Part shown: one piece after another, positions 26,034 through 34,564 of the stretch | Numbering within the stretch: the first letter of the stretch is position 1 | Layout: every line of letters begins with the position of its first letter | NCBI GenBank assembly: GCA_947493035.1 | Contig: CANLOW010000003.1 | Span: 281,193-345,192 of the forward strand | Direction of reading: 5' to 3' | From: an uncultured Aquimarina sp. | GTDB taxonomy: Bacteria > Bacteroidota > Bacteroidia > Flavobacteriales > Flavobacteriaceae | Length of the DNA stretch: 64,000 bases | Position numbers and translations under genes: made by a program | Notes under the pieces: model-generated | Database searches by the model: none | Seen by the model: only the letters and a program-made list of their open reading frames with translations | Told to the model about the DNA's origin: nothing

Positions 26034-27793
26034 CGTATTTTTTGATTTAAAAGCCCTTTACTCATAGTTACTCCAATAGATTTTCGGGCGGTTTCGGGAA
26101 GTAAATTATAGGTGTCGTATTGCAGGTGATACAATAGGAAGGTGACTCTTGCATTTGGAGGCAAAGTAAATTCCCATCGATTTCTACCATCCATAGCAAT
26201 CCCTTCTACATCCATAATTTCAGAAACTTTAGAGAAATGTTGAGGGCTATCGTAGTTACGGATAGACAACATCTTTATAGATTCCTTTCCGGTAACTGAT
26301 TTTGAAATAAACTTTACGGTATTAAGATGTAAGTCTCCTTGGTTAATAATTTTTAAATGTCTTAGAATAGCAGGGTTATGCTGAAAATCTTTTAGAGTGG
26401 CTTCATAACCACTGTTAAAAGTAACCGCAGGGGTAGATTGAGAAATTTGCACTATTCCATTTGACAATTGGTTGTCAATCTCTAAAAGAACATTCCCATC
26501 GTTTGAAATAGAAAACAAGTTCGCTCCCTGACTTTTGGGAAATGTACCCTTGGGTTCTAGTACTTCATCATAAACTTCAAAAAAAGAAGCTTCTTTACTA
26601 GCTAATAGCAACTGTTTTTCTGTGGGTTGATATATCGCAAATTCAAAGTCATAGTTCGCTGTAAACGTTTGTGCAATATGCGATACAGCATCAAATCGTA
26701 TCATTAGCTTGGTGCTTGGATTTAAGAAAAGCACCTCTTCTAATGGAGGGAAATAGATAAAAAAACCTTGCTCTGAGGCATTATTGAATGTATGCAGCTC
26801 ATCTCCTGAAGAAGAAAATATACTTACAGCTCCTAGCGCTTTAGTAAAGGCATATACTTCGTCCGTAATAGGGTGTACTATCAGTGTTCTTGGAGCACCT
26901 ATTGAAGCAAACTCACTGACTAGTGAATCTTCTAAATCTATGGAAGAAATTGTATGCTCTTGTAAGTTAGCGACTAGTAAACGTTGTAAACGCTTATCAA
27001 AACCAATACTTACAGGTCGTCTTCCAACGGTAAATATGCGACCTATTTCAAATTGTGGAGTAAGTTCGTAAACATGGTTAGAAATAGAACCAACTACATA
27101 AGCATACCCATAATAAGGGCTATTAATATCATCAATTATCGTAATAGCTACAGGAGAAATACCCCCTATAAAATCCCCTGGTAACCTTAATTCAAATAAA
27201 TGTATTTCTCGACCCTTACTATCAACAACTTGAACCGTTTCCGAGAGTTGATTGACAATATAAAAATGACTATTAAAAGGATTATAGTTTACTACTACTG
27301 GAGCTATTCCTACGGAAATATCTTGCTCGCTATCCTCTAAAATAGATGCTTGTAAAGAAGGACGGTTTCCTCCCCATAGACTTGTTATTTGAGGACTATT
27401 GGTAGTATTGGTTACCGTAACTTGTGTGATCTCAAAATCCGATAACGCAGCATTTAATTTTGGAAATTCTTGTAGCTTATCTTTTTGTGTTTGGGCTAAA
27501 GCTAAAGCAGTTGCTTCAATATGATTTAGCTTCTTATCTTGTAAACGCTTGCGCTCTTTTTTTGTCTTTCCTTCACCATACTTTACATCAATAACTTCTT
27601 CTGGCGTACCCCATTTTTGAAGTAGTTTTTGATAAGCTGGTGTCGCTTTTTCATCCGCTGTCCATTCCTTATTAAAATTATCATAATCAGATAAAAGCTC
27701 ATCGGAAGTCTCCGATGAGCTTTGGGCTTTTCTCAATTTTAGCCAAGTACCTACTGCCACTCCTGTAGCTATAAACCATCCCCATTTACTCAC
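26030..27793 (-). CDS. Membrane-anchored beta-propeller protein
   Basis: 587 residues, the largest product of the late operon. A short N-terminal hydrophobic helix (about 5-20) is followed by a charged helical stalk (about 40-115), then repeated YVTN/propeller-like blades from about 165 to 420 (NPFNSHFYIVNQLSETVQVV, PVSIGFDKRLQRLLVANLQE, NDGNVLLEI). A beta-sandwich domain of about 150 residues closes the protein (RWEFTLPPNARVTFLLY). The layout suggests a receptor-binding spike anchored in the particle membrane (inference). Confidence 0.65.
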   Translation of the reverse strand: MSKWGWFIATGVAVGTWLKLRKAQSSSETSDELLSDYDNFNKEWTADEKATPAYQKLLQKWGTPEEVIDVKYGEGKTKKERKRLQDKKLNHIEATALALAQTQKDKLQEFPKLNAALSDFEITQVTVTNTTNSPQITSLWGGNRPSLQASILEDSEQDISVGIAPVVVNYNPFNSHFYIVNQLSETVQVVDSKGREIHLFELRLPGDFIGGISPVAITIIDDINSPYYGYAYVVGSISNHVYELTPQFEIGRIFTVGRRPVSIGFDKRLQRLLVANLQEHTISSIDLEDSLVSEFASIGAPRTLIVHPITDEVYAFTKALGAVSIFSSSGDELHTFNNASEQGFFIYFPPLEEVLFLNPSTKLMIRFDAVSHIAQTFTANYDFEFAIYQPTEKQLLLASKEASFFEVYDEVLEPKGTFPKSQGANLFSISNDGNVLLEIDNQLSNGIVQISQSTPAVTFNSGYEATLKDFQHNPAILRHLKIINQGDLHLNTVKFISKSVTGKESIKMLSIRNYDSPQHFSKVSEIMDVEGIAMDGRNRWEFTLPPNARVTFLLYHLQYDTYNLLPETARKSIGVTMSKGLLNQKIR

Positions 27794-28547
27794 TTGTTCT
27801 AGCTTTATATTGGTTGATAAATTGGATTATATCCTCGGTACGCTTTACATGATTTGCGCCTACCTGTTCTGGGTTCTTAGCAAAGACTTTCGTTACTGCA
27901 TATACCGCTTCAATAGTAGGAAACCCATAATCCAAGTATTGTTTCATTCCGCACAAATCGGCTGTAGTTTGACTCCGTGTATTTAAAAACCAATGACAAC
28001 CTTCATGAGCAAGTATGGCTACTCTAACAGGAATGGTATACCCTTTAAACAAACGCTGTGAAATTTGTACTCTAGGCATTTTTCTATGGATTCTTGCTGG
28101 AGTCACTAATTCTTTACCCAAAGGATCTGTAATTTTGGGTAAGTACTGAAATAGAAATTCTTGGTTAGTACTATCATAAAATCCTGTATTCACATATCCT
28201 GCCTTTTGAGCAAAACCTACAGTAAACTCCATAAAACGATGTTGCTCTACACTTGCCCATATAGGTTTTAAGGGTAAATCTTCTACCTTAAATTCTTCCA
28301 CAGTAAATGCATAATCTTCAGGATTATTTTTATCAAATAATTCCATTTCTAATACTTCAGGCGATACTGGTAAGGCGATAATAAACTCGCGTGTATTAGG
28401 CATTTTAAAATTAGCTTTACGTTTGAAATAAAAGGAATACGTATACCTCGGATCATAGACACGAATGCCTAATTCAAAAGGCATATGTGCTGTAATGGTA
28501 AGTCGAATACGAAAACGTCGCTCTGCCGAAGGAATAGGAATTATCAT
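27786..28547 (-). CDS. Putative zinc metallopeptidase with N-terminal beta domain
   Basis: 253 residues. The first ~95 residues form a beta-rich domain. The rest contains a zincin motif H181-E182-G-C-H185 (AHEGCHWFLN) with D197 twelve residues on (TTADLCGMKQYL), consistent with HExxH plus an acidic or third ligand. It could mature structural proteins or cut a host protein. No signal peptide. It overlaps the beta-propeller start by 8 bp, so the two products may act together. Confidence 0.65.
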   Translation of the reverse strand: MIIPIPSAERRFRIRLTITAHMPFELGIRVYDPRYTYSFYFKRKANFKMPNTREFIIALPVSPEVLEMELFDKNNPEDYAFTVEEFKVEDLPLKPIWASVEQHRFMEFTVGFAQKAGYVNTGFYDSTNQEFLFQYLPKITDPLGKELVTPARIHRKMPRVQISQRLFKGYTIPVRVAILAHEGCHWFLNTRSQTTADLCGMKQYLDYGFPTIEAVYAVTKVFAKNPEQVGANHVKRTEDIIQFINQYKARTSE

Positions 28548-28560
28548 AAATGAAATAGGT

Positions 28561-29094
28561 TTAAAACTGAGGTTGAGCTACTTGCGTATTTCTTGTACTT
28601 ACCACTATGGCACCCACAATTCCCAATAGAGCTAACCCTCCAACGATATACACCACTTTAGGAATGTTATTTTCCTTTGAAGGGTCTTTTTGAGTGGTTT
28701 TTAATCCTGTTATTGGAGTATTGCTACTACTCATATTACTATCTGCTGTACTTGTAAAAGGAGGTGTGCTTATCGAAGAAATCGTAGACCCACTAACTAA
28801 AGGAAGAACCGTAGGGGCAAGACGCTTTACTTGTGAAACAATACGCCTCGTTCGGGCTTTACGTTGTATCACCTTGGGAGAATTTCTCCTTACAATACGC
28901 TTGTTAATTCGATTCGTTCTTCTAAGGTTTCGGGTTCTACGACGTTGACCTCTAAGAACACCTCGCTGAGACTTTCTCGCAATACTTGAACTTCTTCTTC
29001 TTCTTATTTTTCGTCTTCTCCCAAAAAGAAAAGCATCATAAGCATCCGAATCTAAATAGTCCGCGACTATATTTTCTGTTTCTCCTGTAATCAT
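28561..29094 (-). CDS. Arg-rich membrane protein
   Basis: 177 residues. The N-terminal ~20 residues are acidic, about 26-95 are extremely Arg/Lys-rich (RRRKIRRRRSSSIARKSQRG and similar), then comes a Ser/Thr linker and a C-terminal membrane helix at about 148-166 (VVYIVGGLALLGIVGAIVV). Such a protein could tie the genome to an internal membrane through its basic arm. Not a recognised family. Confidence 0.6.
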   Translation of the reverse strand: MITGETENIVADYLDSDAYDAFLFGRRRKIRRRRSSSIARKSQRGVLRGQRRRTRNLRRTNRINKRIVRRNSPKVIQRKARTRRIVSQVKRLAPTVLPLVSGSTISSISTPPFTSTADSNMSSSNTPITGLKTTQKDPSKENNIPKVVYIVGGLALLGIVGAIVVSTRNTQVAQPQF

Positions 29095-29096
29095 AA

Positions 29097-29324
29097 TTAA
29101 TTGATTTCCATGATTTGTAATGTGCTACCTTGTGGGTCGTATGAAATGGGTTCATATCCTTTACCCACAAAAGGATAGCCTTTTGCTTCACCTACGCCAA
29201 GAGATACCCCATTGACTAAAGCTACTTGCGTGCCGACATTTTTAATGGAAGCCGAAAGAAAGCCTTGTGACAGGCTTCCTTCTTGAGTGACTTCCGTTTC
29301 GGTAACGGTACTAAATATTGACAT
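29097..29324 (-). CDS. Small beta protein, possible minor structural protein
   Basis: 75 residues, Gly/Val/Ser rich, predicted all-beta, ending with QGSTLQIMEIN. Pattern NVGTQVALVNGVSLGVGEAK resembles small beta-sandwich capsid or penton-type subunits, but there is no firm homology. The start is 4 bp after the previous stop and a strong operon context supports it as real. Confidence 0.55.
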   Translation of the reverse strand: MSIFSTVTETEVTQEGSLSQGFLSASIKNVGTQVALVNGVSLGVGEAKGYPFVGKGYEPISYDPQGSTLQIMEIN

Positions 29325-29328
29325 AAGC

Positions 29329-29988
29329 TTATGGCATTGTTGGCATTGGTGGTCTCATCGGTGGATATGCTGGGTACTGCATACCTTTAGGGCGCGTCAT
29401 TAGAAAAGCACCTATACCTAATACTAAAATACCACCTCCAATCATAAGCATATTTTGATTTTTGCGTTTTTGATCTGCCTCTCGCTTGGTGGCTTCTTCT
29501 TTTCTTCTGCGCTCTTCTGCTTCTCGTCTACGCCTTTCTTCTTCGGCTCTTTGACGTTGAGCTGCCTGTTGTTGCTGAATACGTTGTTGTAAAGCTCTTT
29601 GTGCTTTTAAAGCTTCGGATCTTTCATAAGCGCGATCTTGACTAGCCGCAGCTCTTGATGCGCGCCTTTGTCTTCGTCTCGCTTTTTTCTTTCGAATTAA
29701 TCCTCCTACAAGACCTACAGCTCCTTTTATTAATCCCCCTAGAAATTGGTCTTCTTCACTAGGGTTTAATTGCTTGATCAGCACCTCTAAAGCACTTTCA
29801 AAGGCTTGATCTCCTTCTTTTAATTTAGAGACTATTGCCTCACTGTAATCTTTACTTGTAGGAACTCCTGTGAACGAAATACCATAATCGTACAGTAATT
29901 TCTTTAACGCATCGGGATATTCTACCACTAAATAAGCAATGTGGTTTAATACCTCATGATACTGTTGTTTCATAGCATTATTTGCCAT
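29329..29988 (-). CDS. Arg/Gln-rich coiled-coil membrane protein, paralogue A
   Basis: 219 residues. N-terminal helical domain (about 10-75) with LLYDYG near 31, a Gly-rich hydrophobic loop (about 83-97), a long Arg/Gln/Glu coiled coil (about 98-175), a membrane helix (about 181-199) and a Pro/Met-rich tail. The N-terminal domain repeats that of the upstream gene (YPDALKKLLYDYGISF versus RPKEAGQLLYDYGYEI). The basic coil may contact DNA (inference). Confidence 0.6.
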   Translation of the reverse strand: MANNAMKQQYHEVLNHIAYLVVEYPDALKKLLYDYGISFTGVPTSKDYSEAIVSKLKEGDQAFESALEVLIKQLNPSEEDQFLGGLIKGAVGLVGGLIRKKKARRRQRRASRAAASQDRAYERSEALKAQRALQQRIQQQQAAQRQRAEEERRRREAEERRRKEEATKREADQKRKNQNMLMIGGGILVLGIGAFLMTRPKGMQYPAYPPMRPPMPTMP

Positions 29989-30592
29989 ACATCATATTTT
30001 TTTTTAATCCATGCCCCACCAGTATTCCTGCGATAAATACCATACCAAGCAGTATCATATCGTCTTTAGAAATGCCTTTAGACACTTTAGTTATCTTTTC
30101 TTGTTGCTCCTGTTGTTTACGCTGACGTAGTTCATTCCAAATAAGTTGTACTTCTTGCGCTAAGTTTTTATTCTCAGGAGTTTTATTGCTCTTGGTTACA
30201 ATCCCTCGATAGTACTTTTCCAATTCACTATCGTTATAGCTATCAAATTGCCCCAAAAAACTATACTCGTCTCCTGACCCTATGTACCCTGAATGCCCAC
30301 AACTTTCACAATTGTCACTATCATTATTGTAGGTCTTGTTATTACAGGCACTACAGTTTGATTTTTTAGTGCTTTTGATGGCCAAAATGGCTTTAGTATC
30401 GGGATGTAACTCTAATAATGCTTCGGTCACTTTGCGACCTTCTTTACGAATCAATGCCTTTATGCTTCCAGTAAGAGCTTTTGGTTCTTTAGGTATTTCA
30501 TAACCATAATCATACAATAATTGCCCTGCTTCTTTAGGGCGATGAAAGACGATATAGTCAATCTTATTCTGTGCGAGTTTTTGGGTTGTCAT
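29978..30592 (-). CDS. Zinc-ribbon membrane protein, paralogue B
   Basis: 204 residues. The N-terminal domain (about 8-72) is similar to that of the downstream gene. A zinc ribbon of two CxxC pairs follows (CSACNNK and CESCGHSG, about 80-101), then a Gln/Glu/Lys helix and a C-terminal membrane helix (about 177-193, MILLGMVFIAGILVGHGL). Overlaps the next gene by 11 bp. Role unknown. Confidence 0.6.
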   Translation of the reverse strand: MTTQKLAQNKIDYIVFHRPKEAGQLLYDYGYEIPKEPKALTGSIKALIRKEGRKVTEALLELHPDTKAILAIKSTKKSNCSACNNKTYNNDSDNCESCGHSGYIGSGDEYSFLGQFDSYNDSELEKYYRGIVTKSNKTPENKNLAQEVQLIWNELRQRKQQEQQEKITKVSKGISKDDMILLGMVFIAGILVGHGLKKNMMYGK

Positions 30593-30676
30593 AAGCGGTT
30601 ATAAAAACAGCCAAAGCAAGGGTTTTGGAACTTCCTCGACTCTGGCTGTAAATGAGTAAAACTTATCTAGATATTT

Positions 30677-31558
30677 TTAGCGTCTTCTACGGCGTAGTCT
30701 AGATGAAATACGACGCGATGGTCGTCTAACATACCTACGGCTCGAAACTCTTCGACGTCTTCTACGCCTTGGACGTAAGCCTAATGCTCTTGGACGTTTA
30801 CGTCTTACCAAATCTAATTGTGGTAAACCTGTAGTACGCGGTGCTCTAGACAATTCGGCTACATTAGAACCCTTAAGTAAGTTTCCTAAGTTTGCACGCG
30901 CTTTAATAGTAAAGGTAAATACGGCGGTAACACCTGCTTCTACCGTTACATTCATTGCATCCTGACCCGTAACATCCATCTCGAAGTTATCATCATCGAT
31001 TAAGGATTGCGTAAAGTTTTGTGGAGACGTAGCATTACGAGGTTGATACACCCTAGTAGTCTTAGAACCCGCTGCTGTTCTACGCTCGATACGTAGTACA
31101 TTATCGAACTGCAAGGGAGAACTCACCGAGTATTTCATACCCGCAATCTTAAAGGGGTTTGATTTACTTTCCTCTCGAACTTCCTTGTGTGAAGATTCTT
31201 CAATTTCAACACTAACTCCTGCGGGTTGGGCACGCTCTGCATTTCCTCCGAAAATTACCGCTTCGGCTGCTACGTCAGAGGTATTGGTAACCACTACCGT
31301 TAAGGTACGGTCATTAGGATCGATCTTTCCTATAGATGATTTTGTATAGTCGTCATAACCATCATCATCGTATGCTCCCTCGTCGTCATAGTCGTCGTAA
31401 TCATCGTAATCGTCCTCGAAGTCATCATCGTAACCATCTTCATCCAACCCATCAAAGCCTGTATCAAAATCGTCCTCATCTTCGTAGCCATCATAATCAT
31501 CGAATTGATCTTCTGCGGCGTCTTCGTAATGTGCTAATTCATCATTATAATCTGTCAT
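30677..31558 (-). CDS. Candidate major structural/capsid protein with acidic and Arg-rich ends
   Basis: 293 residues in three parts. Residues 1-77 are an extreme Asp/Tyr/Glu tract. About 80-240 form a beta-rich core (LTVVVTNTSDVAAEAVIFGG, TTRVYQPRNA, MNVTVEAGVTAVFTFTIKAR) compatible with a jelly roll. The last ~45 residues are nearly poly-Arg (PRRRRRRRVSSRRYVRRPSR). Basic tails that bind nucleic acid are known from many small capsid proteins. It is near the start of the late operon, where a major protein is expected. I find no certain homologue. Confidence 0.55.
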   Translation of the reverse strand: MTDYNDELAHYEDAAEDQFDDYDGYEDEDDFDTGFDGLDEDGYDDDFEDDYDDYDDYDDEGAYDDDGYDDYTKSSIGKIDPNDRTLTVVVTNTSDVAAEAVIFGGNAERAQPAGVSVEIEESSHKEVREESKSNPFKIAGMKYSVSSPLQFDNVLRIERRTAAGSKTTRVYQPRNATSPQNFTQSLIDDDNFEMDVTGQDAMNVTVEAGVTAVFTFTIKARANLGNLLKGSNVAELSRAPRTTGLPQLDLVRRKRPRALGLRPRRRRRRRVSSRRYVRRPSRRISSRLRRRRR

Positions 31559-31603
31559 AATTTCTTTTGGTGTTTGTCCTTGAATCTAATCAAGGGTGAT
31601 ACT

Positions 31604-31768
31604 TTATTTTTTTGTACTTGTAACTGCTTTTTTCTTTTCAGCCTCTTTCTTAGCTTTTACTTTTTGAATCATTGGAGCAATTAAAAATGTTCCTAATGCC
31701 AAACCTGCTACACCAGCTCCTACACAATAGAGAATCGGTGTCCAAGCAATGTCGTTGTCTTGTGTCAT
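31604..31768 (-). CDS. Small membrane protein, 54 residues
   Basis: From ATG 31768 it reads MTQDNDIAWTPILYCVGAGV and ends in a Lys-rich tail (KEAEKKKAVTSTKK). One membrane helix at about 11-34, then a basic helix, a layout like other small proteins of this operon. It is the first gene of the late operon, 45 bp upstream of the acidic/Arg-rich protein. Another frame here at 31650-31877 is longer but lacks protein-like composition. Confidence 0.65.
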   Translation of the reverse strand: MTQDNDIAWTPILYCVGAGVAGLALGTFLIAPMIQKVKAKKEAEKKKAVTSTKK

Positions 31769-31903
31769 GTCGTGAGATTAATAGAGAATAATTATTTCTT
31801 TTATAAGCACGAAGTTGAAGGATACAAGGCTGTATTCCACTGAAAGAATTTGAACTATGGGACGGTAATTGTTTCATTTATTCAAGTAAAACATATAATT
31901 AAC

Positions 31904-31933
31904 TTGACATTTTTTGATTTATTACTACCTTTG
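31904..31933 (+). promoter_or_regulatory. Bacteroidota promoter of the AbiE-type operon
   Basis: TTG at 31904-31906, exactly 19 bp, then TACCTTTG at 31926-31933, a full match to TTG-N19-TAnnTTTG. The ATG follows 6 bp later, so the transcript is probably leaderless. CAAGT (31883-31887) and ACTTG (31902-31906) form an inverted repeat over the -33 region that could be an autoregulatory operator. Confidence 0.7.
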
Positions 31934-31939
31934 TAAAAA

Positions 31940-32665
31940 ATGAATACGACTACTTACATATCGCAAAAACTCAGTAAATTCCCACAAGGAAGGATCTTTA
32001 GTTATGAAGATTTATCTATTGATAATGAGCAACTATTGGCTGCCTCTAAAGCACTCAGCAGATTGGTTGCCCAGGGAACTATTATGCGTTTTCAAAAAGG
32101 AAAGTATTATGTACCTAAACAAAGCATGTTTGGTATTTTAAAACCTAGTGATACGGCGATCTTAGACAGCTATCTATTCGAAAACAAAAAACAGGTAGCC
32201 TATATCACAGGGATGAAATTATACAACTCTTTAGGATTGACCACTCAAGTACCCACTACAGTAACCATTGCCAGCTGGAATAAACAAATCAATATCAATA
32301 CTGGAAGTTTTCGATTAAAATCAAAACGAAGTTACCTGACTGTAACTCGGAAAAATGTTCCTTATCTACAACTCTTAGACGTTATCAAAGACTTTAAACG
32401 CATTGTAGATAGTAATAACGAAGAGGTTCTATTTTTTTTGAAAGAAAAACTAAATGGGTATTCTATAGCTGAATTAAAACGTTTAGTAGGTTATGCTAAA
32501 AATTACCCTCCAAAGGTAAATGCTTTACTTGGAGCACTTTTAGAAGCAATTGGAATAAATGAATTCACTTCTCTATTAAAACAAAAAATCAATACCTTGA
32601 GCCGCTATTCTTTTGGGATAAATAAGCAACAACTACCAACTATTGAAAACTGGAATATCGTTTAA
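31940..32665 (+). CDS. AbiEi-type antitoxin (DUF6088-like)
   Basis: 241 residues. The N-terminal winged-helix segment (QKLSKFPQGRIFSYEDL, then ASKALSRLVAQGTIMRFQKG) is typical of AbiEi/DUF6088 antitoxins, which repress their own operon and neutralise the partner by an independent (type IV) mechanism. The C-terminal half is the antitoxin domain. Stop and next start overlap as TAATG. The gene faces against all surrounding element genes and has its own promoter, marking it as cargo. Confidence 0.85.
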   Translation: MNTTTYISQKLSKFPQGRIFSYEDLSIDNEQLLAASKALSRLVAQGTIMRFQKGKYYVPKQSMFGILKPSDTAILDSYLFENKKQVAYITGMKLYNSLGLTTQVPTTVTIASWNKQININTGSFRLKSKRSYLTVTRKNVPYLQLLDVIKDFKRIVDSNNEEVLFFLKEKLNGYSIAELKRLVGYAKNYPPKVNALLGALLEAIGINEFTSLLKQKINTLSRYSFGINKQQLPTIENWNIV

Positions 32666-33651
32666 TGATTTTACACGAAAACAAAACTACTTTCGAAGCT
32701 GCCATACAAGTAACTGCAACACATTTTGGAATTCCAGATGTAATGATAGAAAAGGATTATTGGGTGACTTATGCATTGAAACAAATTTTCACAAATCCTA
32801 ATACTAAAGACGTTGCTGTATTTAAAGGAGGAACTGCTCTTTCCAAGTGTTATCGACTCATCGAGCGCTTTTCTGAAGATATTGATATTGTTCTGATTAC
32901 TGATGATACTATGAGTGGTAATGTGATCAAGAATAAACTAAAATCAATCACAGAAATTATTCCTGCTCCTCTAATTCCAATTAAAAAACATCCGTTAGAA
33001 AATAAGAAAGGTAAGTTAAGAAAAGTGGTATTTCAATATGACAAAGCTTCTACGGAAGGGCGACTAGGGCAAGTTAGAGATGCTATTGTACTGGAAGTTT
33101 CAGCACTAGGAAGTCCGTACCCAAGCGAACCTTTCGATGTATATTCTTTGATTGCTAGATATATGGGATATTCGGGGAATTTAGAAGTCATAAATCAATT
33201 TGAATTAGCTCCTTTTAAGGCTAAGGTGCTAGGGCTAACTCGCACCTTTTGCGAAAAAATCATTAGTCTTGTTCGTTTTTCTTATACAGAGAATCCTATT
33301 CAAAGTTTATCTGATAAGGTACGTCATATCTATGATTTACATTTTTTAATACAACAGCCTTCTATTCAAGATTTTTTAAACAGTAGTGAATTTGAAACGA
33401 TGTTATCACAAGTGGGTATAGATGATGATAAGGCTATACCCAATGATAAAGCTTGGCTTTACAAGCATCCTTCAGAAGCATTGATCTTCTCTAAATTAGA
33501 AGATACTTGGAAAGCACTAAATACGACTTATAATGGTATTTTTAAAGAATTGACTTTTGGTGAAATACCTTCTTCTGAGGTTATTCTAAATTCGTTACTA
33601 CAAATCAAAAAACATCTATTACAAATAGATTGGAAAATCAAAGAGCAGTAG
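32665..33651 (+). CDS. AbiEii-type nucleotidyltransferase toxin
   Basis: 328 residues. The nucleotidyltransferase signature is intact: FKGGTALSKCYRLIERFSED with G55-G56-T57, then D72 and D74. AbiEii/AbiGii toxins transfer nucleotides to targets such as tRNA and cause growth arrest or abortive infection. The partner antitoxin is encoded directly upstream. The 3' end overlaps the convergent ATPase gene by 14 bp. Confidence 0.88.
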   Translation: MILHENKTTFEAAIQVTATHFGIPDVMIEKDYWVTYALKQIFTNPNTKDVAVFKGGTALSKCYRLIERFSEDIDIVLITDDTMSGNVIKNKLKSITEIIPAPLIPIKKHPLENKKGKLRKVVFQYDKASTEGRLGQVRDAIVLEVSALGSPYPSEPFDVYSLIARYMGYSGNLEVINQFELAPFKAKVLGLTRTFCEKIISLVRFSYTENPIQSLSDKVRHIYDLHFLIQQPSIQDFLNSSEFETMLSQVGIDDDKAIPNDKAWLYKHPSEALIFSKLEDTWKALNTTYNGIFKELTFGEIPSSEVILNSLLQIKKHLLQIDWKIKEQ

Positions 33652-34564
33652 TATTTCCACTATGATACTTTAGTTTATCTGAAATCATTTTAATAATAGC
33701 CTCGTTCTTTGTTTTATATATCGAATTACCTTCAAAATCGGTTTCATTGAGTAACATTTTTACTTTTCGGGATTCCTCTTGATCAATATATTTTTTTGAA
33801 GCACGAATAAAAGCAGCCCTGCTACATCCCATTATACGCTGCTCTCGCATGTTGACGTAGACAAAAAAGCTTTTCTGTTTTCTGTATTCTTGCTCACTAA
33901 TACCTCCTGAAGCAAAAGCATTGGAACACAACTCATATTGTTCATCTACGATGAGTTGAGCGATGCGTACCATTTCATATTTTGGGATACGCTCCCTGTA
34001 TCTCGTCACATCATCTACTTGATGATGCAAGCGAAGCCATGTACAGTTTTGCCACTCGGAAGTAGTTACTTTTGCAACAGATTGATGCGTTAATAAAATA
34101 TCAATTCCTTTATGACGAACGGTACATAAAGCTCCAATCATTGACTGGCCTTTAGCTCCCGTCATATAATGATCTATATCATCTAGAACAACCAACCCAT
34201 TTTTATAATGCTTCATAATTTTGGTAATCACCTCTTTTTTATCCGCATTATCCATGGGCGAACCATCCGAATTAAAAGGACGAATACGTCTTGCAGACAC
34301 TTTAGTAAGTGCTTTTAGATGATTTGGGCTTACAGTGCGAAAACTAGGGTAATCATCGTCATTAGTATCAAAAGCCAACACTTTTCTCCCTTTTTTACCC
34401 ACTGCTAAATGATCCATCATATAACGCTGTATTTCTAGTTTGTTGCGATAGGTTTTTCCAACACCTGTTTCACCACATACTAGCATAATCATGGGCTGAC
34501 GCTCTAAATCTTCTTTTAAGTAGGTAATTGGCTTCCTTCCTCTAGTAGACTTCTTATGCTGCAT
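33638..34564 (-). CDS. FtsK/HerA (A32)-like packaging ATPase candidate
   Basis: 308 residues. Walker A is G31-ETGVGKT (CGETGVGKTYRNK), Walker B D128-D129 (GLVVLDDIDHY), and a sensor-like LLTHQS ends with Q161. The order and the HKGIDILLTHQS stretch resemble the genome-packaging ATPases of membrane-containing viruses (PRD1 P9, poxvirus A32 type), though a Zot-like or other P-loop role is possible. It has no membrane helix. It overlaps the upstream acidic protein gene by 11 bp and lies next to the structural operon. Confidence 0.6.
   Translation of the reverse strand: MQHKKSTRGRKPITYLKEDLERQPMIMLVCGETGVGKTYRNKLEIQRYMMDHLAVGKKGRKVLAFDTNDDDYPSFRTVSPNHLKALTKVSARRIRPFNSDGSPMDNADKKEVITKIMKHYKNGLVVLDDIDHYMTGAKGQSMIGALCTVRHKGIDILLTHQSVAKVTTSEWQNCTWLRLHHQVDDVTRYRERIPKYEMVRIAQLIVDEQYELCSNAFASGGISEQEYRKQKSFFVYVNMREQRIMGCSRAAFIRASKKYIDQEESRKVKMLLNETDFEGNSIYKTKNEAIIKMISDKLKYHSGNTTAL

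Noticed and set aside
29329..31558. Tailed-phage or conjugation origin of the element
   Set aside because: No terminase, portal, tape measure, relaxase, TraG or T4SS gene could be found among the translated proteins.
31336..31560. His/Arg-rich plus-strand frame
   Set aside because: It is the antisense of the Asp-rich tract of the acidic/Arg-rich protein and shows no independent gene features.
31650..31877. 75-residue minus-strand frame at the head of the late operon
   Set aside because: Cys/Ser/Arg-rich, non-protein-like composition. The overlapping 54-residue frame at 31604-31768 has a membrane helix and basic tail like its neighbours.
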